Origin: Monoplex corrugatus
Taxonomy: Eukaryota > Mollusca > Gastropoda > Littorinimorpha > Ranellidae
DNA length: 22,500 nt
Reading direction: 5' to 3'
Assembly: GCA_030674185.1 (NCBI GenBank)
Contig: CM060306.1
Location: forward strand, 47,898,132 to 47,920,631
In this document: positions 17,666 to 22,500 of the stretch, in pieces
How positions within the stretch are numbered: the stretch's first letter is position 1
How the letters are laid out: every line of letters starts with the position of its first letter
The notes under the pieces: generated by a model
Told to the model about the DNA's origin: nothing
The model's database searches: none
Seen by the model: only the letters and a program-made list of their open reading frames with translations
Translations under genes and position numbers: made by a program

Positions 17666-17787
17666 ACTTTTTTTTTCTCTCAGTCCGAGCGCGGAGACAT
17701 TAGTTTGTAGAAACTGAAATTTAAAGCCAGAAAGAACTTGTCCTTTCGAACAACTAGAAAAGAATTATTTCCACAGTACTCACATAA

Positions 17788-17861
17788 ATGTTTTCTCTCT
17801 GTCTGTCTCTGTCTCTCTGTCGCTGTCGTTGTCTCTGTCTGTCGATCTGTCTGTCTGTCTG

Positions 17862-17904
<43 letters not shown>

Positions 17905-17979
17905 CTCTGTCTCGCTCTCTGTCTCTCTCGCTCTCTGTCTCTCTCTCTCTCGCTCTCTGTCTCTCTGTCTGTCTCTGTC

Positions 17980-18028
<49 letters not shown>

Positions 18029-18101
18029 TTCTTTTTCTGTCTCTTTCTCTCTGTCTCTTTCTATCTCTTTCTCTGTCTCTCATTCTCTATCTCTATCTCT
18101 G

Positions 18102-18134
<33 letters not shown>

Positions 18135-18155
18135 TTCTCTCTCTCTTGTGCTTCA
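17788..18155. repeat. TC/TG-rich microsatellite array
   Basis: About 370 bases of TCTC interspersed with TCTG and TTTC. Open frames encode only Ser/Leu or Arg/Glu repeats. Confidence 0.95.
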
Positions 18156-18220
18156 TTTTCTTGTCTGAGGGAGTGTGTGCACCTACACGTCCCTGTGTTT
18201 CATTTTCTTGTCTGGGGGAG
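18152..18220 (+). repeat. Two direct copies of a 22-bp motif, 47 bp apart
   Basis: ttcattttcttgtctg followed by a/ggggag at 18152-18173 and 18199-18220, with one mismatch. The intervening sequence is also partly similar (gtgtgtgcacc versus gcgtgcgctgc). Confidence 0.8.
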
Positions 18221-18511
18221 CGTGCGCTGCTTACAAGTACCGCAGCTGCGTCTTGGGTCGATCAGCGCATTGAGTGTCCTGACAGGTCTGTGTGTGACGG
18301 TGGAATATGGTTAACCCCTAATACATGTCGCGAAGAACTGTCTGATGGAGGTGTGTTGTGATAAATTGAAAGGATCGCTGGTGGTATCATTGCAGTGGGC
18401 CTTTTTGGGTTTTATACTCTTTTTTTACGTCTTGTGGGTTGCTTTTATCTTCACGGCAGAAGCATGGGCTCAGAAAGGGTCACCAGATATGCAAGCATCT
18501 GTGCAGACAGG

Positions 18512-18580
18512 TTTATTATTATTGTTATTGTTGTTTAAAGCCCCGCCGACTGCGTAGAGCTATATCAGGGCTTCAGAACT
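18512..18580 (-). repeat. 3' end of a LINE/SINE-like repeat, (AAT/AAC)n tail
   Basis: The minus strand reads GAAGCCCTGATATAGCTCTA, then CGCAGTCGGCGGGGCTTTAAACAA, then a tail of AAT and AAC triplets (18540-18512). The core matches 22131-22166 on the same strand. A conserved core followed by a short tandem tail is typical of non-LTR 3' ends. Confidence 0.7.
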
Positions 18581-18600
18581 ACAAAACTTCAACAAGAAAG

Positions 18601-20183
18601 AAAAAAGAAAAGAAAAGAAAATTACACATATCAATGCATTCGCGCACATAATCTAAGGACATGCCCCTGGCATTGACCACACCTTCCAATTTATCGCACA
18701 GGGGATTTAAAAAACACACCTGAACACAAATTTAAGCGTACCTAAGGACACCACATATATTAAAACGGGCCTAAAATTGTTTCCACATATCTAATCTCCC
18801 TAGAGCCCAAAATGCACTTAATGTTTGTACCCAATTATCAATCCGAAGAAAAAGTATGTAAGACTTTATCGAACACATACAGGTGAATGGACCAGCTGGC
18901 AGAAAATGATAAGAAGAAATGACAGAAAACAAAGGAACAAAGAGAGTGACAGAAAAGAGGAAATTTCTAGCACAGAATTTCCAGAAGGTGGGGATACTGT
19001 TTATACTGAAAGAGCCCCCGGCATCCCCATGGGGGAGCGCAAAAAGGTGCAAGAATGGATACACGTTTGACTAACATATGAGTCTGGTATTAGTTCACGT
19101 TTGACAAATAACATGCACAAAATGCTAGGATGGATACACATTTTTTTCTAGCGTAGGAGGCTAATATCGATTCATATTTGTTAAATTACCTTGATGATAT
19201 CGGTTCTGAGTTCTTAGTATTTATGTAGATTCGTTTCATGAACCACTATAACAAAAGACAATAGAAACTTGAATTATTGAAAAAGAAAATGTAAGATATA
19301 AGAAGATCTTATTTTACGAATACTAGTGGCTGATTATATTGAACATATTTTGGTATTATGACCTGCGTCCAACATTATATTTAAAAAAAAGATGCTGTGG
19401 AGATTTAGATGCAATGTTTGTAAAGCAGTCTAAAGGATGACTTGCAAATAATGAAAGCAGTAAGTAAATGAATTAAATAAATGTTTGTAAACGTCTTGAT
19501 GACGATACGTATTGACCATTCATTGTATATTTTTTAATCTTTCAGCTCGTTGCTTCAGCAGATAGTGAAATGGGACATTGTTAAAAAAGATCAGAAACAA
19601 AACTTTTAAAGAGGGGAAAAGTAAAGGTTCACAAAACGTCACCGTGACAACCAGCCTTCCAAAGCAGCAGGGTTTGGTATCAACCAGTTTTTCCTCTCCT
19701 TTGCCTGTCAGTGGCTAGTATATTGATGGAACATCTTCCGTCGGCAGAAGCCCTGTAAATTCCTCTATGGATTCTCCCAAGATTGTGCCAAGGGTGATTG
19801 CCATTTAGCCAGGATCACTGATAACTACAGGCACGGGGCGTGGTGCAGAAAAGACTGCCAGACAGTTCGAGGACCGTAGCTCGCTGTCGGTAGCTTGTGC
19901 CAAAGGTCTTCTTTGCCCTAGACTGCTGGGATGCAGTCTCGAATTATTGCCTTGTGTTGTGTTTGTCTGCTTTACATGTATGGAGGTGTTTTGATTATTT
20001 TTCTTTGTTTACAAGGAGATCTAAGTCGTGTGATGTTCTCACATAAGTATAAAACCACCGCCTGAATAGACGTAAATGGTGTTTTTGTACTTGGAAGTCG
20101 GATCAGTGTAGTTTCTGCTTTTCATCCCCAAATCAGACAGATTATAGTACTTTTCCTTTTGAACGTTCTTCCATATTTTAAGT
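18601..20183. other. Long unassigned sequence
   Basis: About 1.6 kb, AT-rich, without a convincing gene. It contains the hairpin repeat copy at 19004-19037. A degenerate pair of roughly 80-base units at about 19050-19190 shares ggatacac and a later ttg-aaat element. The part upstream (minus-strand sense) of the 18512-18580 tail may be that element's UTR or body. Open frames at 18771-19070 lack motifs. Confidence 0.45.
19004..19037 (+). repeat. Dispersed GC-rich hairpin repeat, copy 2
   Basis: tactgaaagagcccccggca followed by tccccatgggggag. It matches the minus strand of 14278-14312. CCCCATGGGG inside it is self-complementary. Confidence 0.7.
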
Positions 20184-20335
20184 TACATGGTATGTACACA
20201 CACAACACTTATGCTTGTACACAATTATACACTCACGCACATTCACATGCACACGTTCAAAATTCACACACACACGCATACAAACACATGCACGCACAAC
20301 GCAGACACATACGCGTGCACACGCACGCACACTAG
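20184..20335. repeat. CA-rich degenerate microsatellite
   Basis: CACA, CGCA and TACA runs with frequent interruptions. Confidence 0.85.
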
Positions 20336-20640
20336 CTTCTTTAGTATCCGCCAAATTCAGCGGTCTTTTGTTCACTTAGATCTTGTTCAGAGCTTAGAAC
20401 TTTTTCAGAGCTTTACTACAAAATCCGCTTGGCTTTTTGCTGTAGTTGATTTCTTCACCATAATGTTATGACTATATTTAAAAGTTTGTTTGTTTGTTTG
20501 TTCGTTCGGTTGATTTTTTGTTTGTTTGTTGGGGTGGAGGGTGTTTAATTGTGCTAATTCTGCCACTGATATGATATTAGTGCAGTTTGTTCTCATCTAT
20601 GTACCTTCACCAATAGCACCAATAACAGTGCAGTGGCATT
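20336..20640. other. Unassigned sequence with a (TTTG)n run
   Basis: Contains a TTTG/TTGG run at about 20485-20532. Nothing else recognised. Confidence 0.5.
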
Positions 20641-20762
20641 GAGATGGTGTTGGTGGTAGTTGGGACGATGGCGGAAGTAGGAGGAGAAGGGGTTGTAGTA
20701 CAGGTGGCAGTGGCGGTGGTGGCACCGACAGTAGTGGTAGTAGAAATAGTACTGATACTGTG
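20641..20762. repeat. GGT/GTA-rich degenerate triplet repeat
   Basis: Purine- and G-rich triplets (gtggtggc, ggtagtagt) leading into the AAT-type tail of the adjoining LINE fragment. Confidence 0.7.
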
Positions 20763-21160
20763 GTAATGGTAGTAATAATAATAATGATAATAATAACAAC
20801 AGTAATAATGATAATAATAACAACAGTAATAATGATGACACTAATAATGATAATGATTACAGTATTTGTATGGCGCCAAATCTTGACAATTCAAATCAAA
20901 GCGCACCCACGAATCAGACATACGCATGCGATCAACGCAGACCACCTTACAACACGCCAAAAAATAAAAACACACAAATTGATGGAAAAGGCAGTTGCAG
21001 AATTCGTTGTCGGGAAAAGAGGTGGGTTTTTAGATTTGATTTGAAAGCAGAAAGGGTAGATGATAGACGAAGGGAGAATGGAAGTTTATTCCAGGCAGAT
21101 GGTCCCGAAACAGCAAAAGAACGCTGGCCGACAGTTGATAGTTTAAATCTAGGAACCTGA
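20763..21160 (-). mobile_element. 5'-truncated L2/CR1-like LINE, 3' end only
   Basis: On the minus strand, 21160 to about 20947 encodes VPRFKLSTVGQRSFAVSGPS, then AWNKLPFSLR and AFKSNLKTHLF. This is the conserved C-terminal tail of L2/CR1/Jockey-type reverse transcriptase proteins. The frame stops at 20947. A short 3' UTR ends in TTTGGCGCCATACAAATACTG and an ATT-rich tail (about 20865-20765), as in L2-type elements. The upstream edge coincides with loss of homology, so only about 400 bases of a multi-kilobase element remain. The tail holds two copies of a 27-base unit with aataataacaacagtaataa. Confidence 0.85.
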
Positions 21161-21204
21161 AGGGAAAGAATATTTATTTTTTGTTGCATTGGCTTGTTCT
21201 TTGG

Positions 21205-21310
21205 TTGTGTTTTGTTGTTGTTGTTGTTGTTGTTTTTGTCTTTGTCTTCTGTTTGTTGTTCTTTAGTGTGTGTGTGAGTGCGTGCACGCGTGCGCGCGCG
21301 CGTGTGTGTA
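21205..21310. repeat. (TTG)n followed by TG/CG microsatellite
   Basis: TTG repeats at about 21212-21232 and a TG run at 21267-21277. A GC-alternating run gcgcgcgcgc lies near 21291-21302. Confidence 0.9.
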
Positions 21311-21355
21311 ATGTCAAAGACTGTGAATAGACCTAACGTCAAGATTAACACACTC

Positions 21356-21436
21356 ACTCACAGGCAGACAGACTGACAGACAGACTGACTGACAGACAGA
21401 CTGACAGACAGACTGACTGACTGACAGACAGACAGA
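21356..21436. repeat. (GACA)n-type microsatellite
   Basis: Repeats of GACAGACA and GACTGACA in units of 4 bases. Confidence 0.95.
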
Positions 21437-22102
21437 GGATAAGAAACCACAATGTTTAGTAAAGGCAAATGTTTATTGGAGCAAACACGGTAAGGAAATT
21501 AACCATGTATCCAGCGTCTGGCAAACAGCAGCCACTGCTCTGAGCGTACTAGATGGGAAGTGAAGACAAACACCTCATAACTCTGTACACTAAATACAGG
21601 ACACACAGATATGGGGTGATATCCTCTGGGAGGAGGAGAATGGTGATCAATGAGAGCTCCGTGCCAGACAGTTGTTTCACTGTTGTCCGTGATTGATCAG
21701 TTGGACATGGGTGTATGTTTGCCGAAGAGATTCAGACTGATCTAATCTTAAGGCAAAGTACTGGCAGTCCCTGTATTGTAAATACGCTCTGAAATGATTT
21801 CCTAAATCTGTAGGTCGATGTTTCTGTGTGAGAAAAAGAAAGCTTCAGCTTTACATGATTCCAAGTTTTCATCGTAGTGTAGTCTCCAAGACCACTGCTC
21901 TGTCGAGAAAATATGTGGTCTGTGTTAGGTTTGGTTTTTCTTTCTCTGTCGCTCCGATTTGTTTGTTTGTTTGCTTGCTTGCTTGTTTGCTTGTTTGTCT
22001 ATCATGTTTGGTTTTTGTTTTTGTAGAAGTACACTACAGCCTTTGATTTCAGTCTTTGGTGTAGTCTTGATTCTGTGACATGTGCACGCGTGCCTTTCAA
22101 TT
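21437..22102. other. Unassigned unique sequence
   Basis: No supported gene. A short TTTG/CTTG run lies at about 21958-21998. A plus-strand frame at 21828-22046 runs through it and has no domain. Confidence 0.5.
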
Positions 22103-22170
22103 GTCTCAAGTTCAAGTTCATATTGCTTATGGCCCAGTCGACTACTAGAGCCATATCAGGGCTAGTACCA
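22103..22170 (-). repeat. 3' end of a LINE/SINE-like repeat, (GAACTT)n tail
   Basis: The minus strand reads TAGCCCTGATATGGCTCTAG, then TAGTCGACTGGGCCATAAGCAA, then ATGAACTTGAACTTGAG. The core matches 18540-18580. Its tail differs (GAACTT rather than AAT), which suggests an independent insertion or family. Confidence 0.7.
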
Positions 22171-22327
22171 CTTCAAAAACGATAACCCGGTTAAGATAAA
22201 AGACAAGAGTTAAAAACCATGTACATATTCAATTGTCTGGGCAATGTAACATTTGTTATGTCTCATACATAATGTATGGCGATAAACATTTCCTAGTTTT
22301 CGTCCTTCTACTCCTGTACTTCGTGCT
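22171..22327. other. Possible body of the adjoining repeat
   Basis: Lies between the tail at 22103-22170 and repeat X copy 2. It may be part of one element that includes both, read on the minus strand. No match elsewhere in the window. Confidence 0.3.
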
Positions 22328-22500
22328 GAGCTTCAAACTGGGTGGATGATTGCGTTGCGCAGTGGAATTTGATTTTGATTTCTAATGTGATTTTGATTTC
22401 CAAGTGTTGAAGTCCCATGGAAATTATCTGTCAGACAAGACCTGATGAATAATCTGCAATTGTAATGAAAACAAAATTGCATGTGAACAGCGTTGGTGGC
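22328..22500. repeat. Dispersed repeat X, copy 2 (runs off the window end)
   Basis: Aligns with 2872-3030; the clearest block is ggaaattatctgtcagacaa. It has an internal duplication of gattttgatttc (about 22371-22400) that copy 1 lacks. The end of the repeat lies beyond the window. Confidence 0.6.

Noticed and set aside
17738..18361. Open frames rich in Ser/Leu or Arg/Glu, some looking like membrane or coiled-coil proteins
   Set aside because: They are translations of a TC/TG microsatellite.
18771..19070. Mutually overlapping plus and minus open frames of 81 and 97 codons
   Set aside because: Neither has a recognisable domain. The interval contains a dispersed hairpin repeat and is probably repeat-derived.
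22430..22475. CTGATGA followed by GAAA, as in a hammerhead ribozyme core
   Set aside because: The bases between do not form a good stem II, and the homologous copy at 2960-3010 has neither core element.

Overview
The window looks like gene-poor, repeat-dominated metazoan nuclear DNA. I found no convincing host protein-coding gene, no rRNA and no bacterial-type operon. Long dinucleotide, tetranucleotide and TC/TG arrays, several non-LTR retrotransposon families, a Tc1-like DNA transposon and tRNA-derived sequences together suggest a marine invertebrate. The style of the element proteins makes a mollusc (perhaps a gastropod) my best guess, but this is an inference from general familiarity, not a proof.

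Layout. 1-1180: a decayed plus-strand LINE reverse-transcriptase remnant ending in a (GAT)n tail. 1500-2800: compound microsatellites, including a roughly 75-bp inverted repeat embedded in them. 2872-3030: a dispersed repeat, with a second copy at the right end of the window. 3040-4672: an almost complete Tc1-like DNA transposon with terminal inverted repeats, TA flanks and a DD34E transposase on the minus strand. 4675-7020: unique sequence and more microsatellites. 7024-12425: the centrepiece, a pair of non-LTR retrotransposon copies on the minus strand that encode a restriction-like endonuclease. They lie head to tail and are flanked on both sides by the same ~57-bp satellite repeat. 12426-15030: mostly unrecognised sequence. 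15036-17570: about 2.5 kb of a 23-bp minisatellite, roughly 110 units. 17590-17665: a degenerate tRNA-like sequence. 17788-18155: a TC/TG-rich array. 18500-22500: unique sequence carrying 3' ends of LINE- or SINE-like repeats, a 5'-truncated L2/CR1-like LINE end at 20763-21160, and microsatellites.

How the parts relate. The region at 7.0-12.4 kb is the most informative. Copy A (7126-10873) carries an N-terminal zinc finger, a reverse transcriptase, a CCHC knuckle and an RPD...E endonuclease, broken by three single-base frameshifts. Copy B (10874-12182) is a nearly identical 5'-truncated copy joined directly to the 5' end of A. The A+B block sits between satellite units at a GGTG/TATATA boundary. 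This arrangement suggests site-preferring insertion by an element of the RLE-bearing (R2/R4/NeSL-type) group, and a single target-primed event with a template jump would explain the dimer. The 3' UTR of both copies contains a tRNA-like segment and a hairpin.
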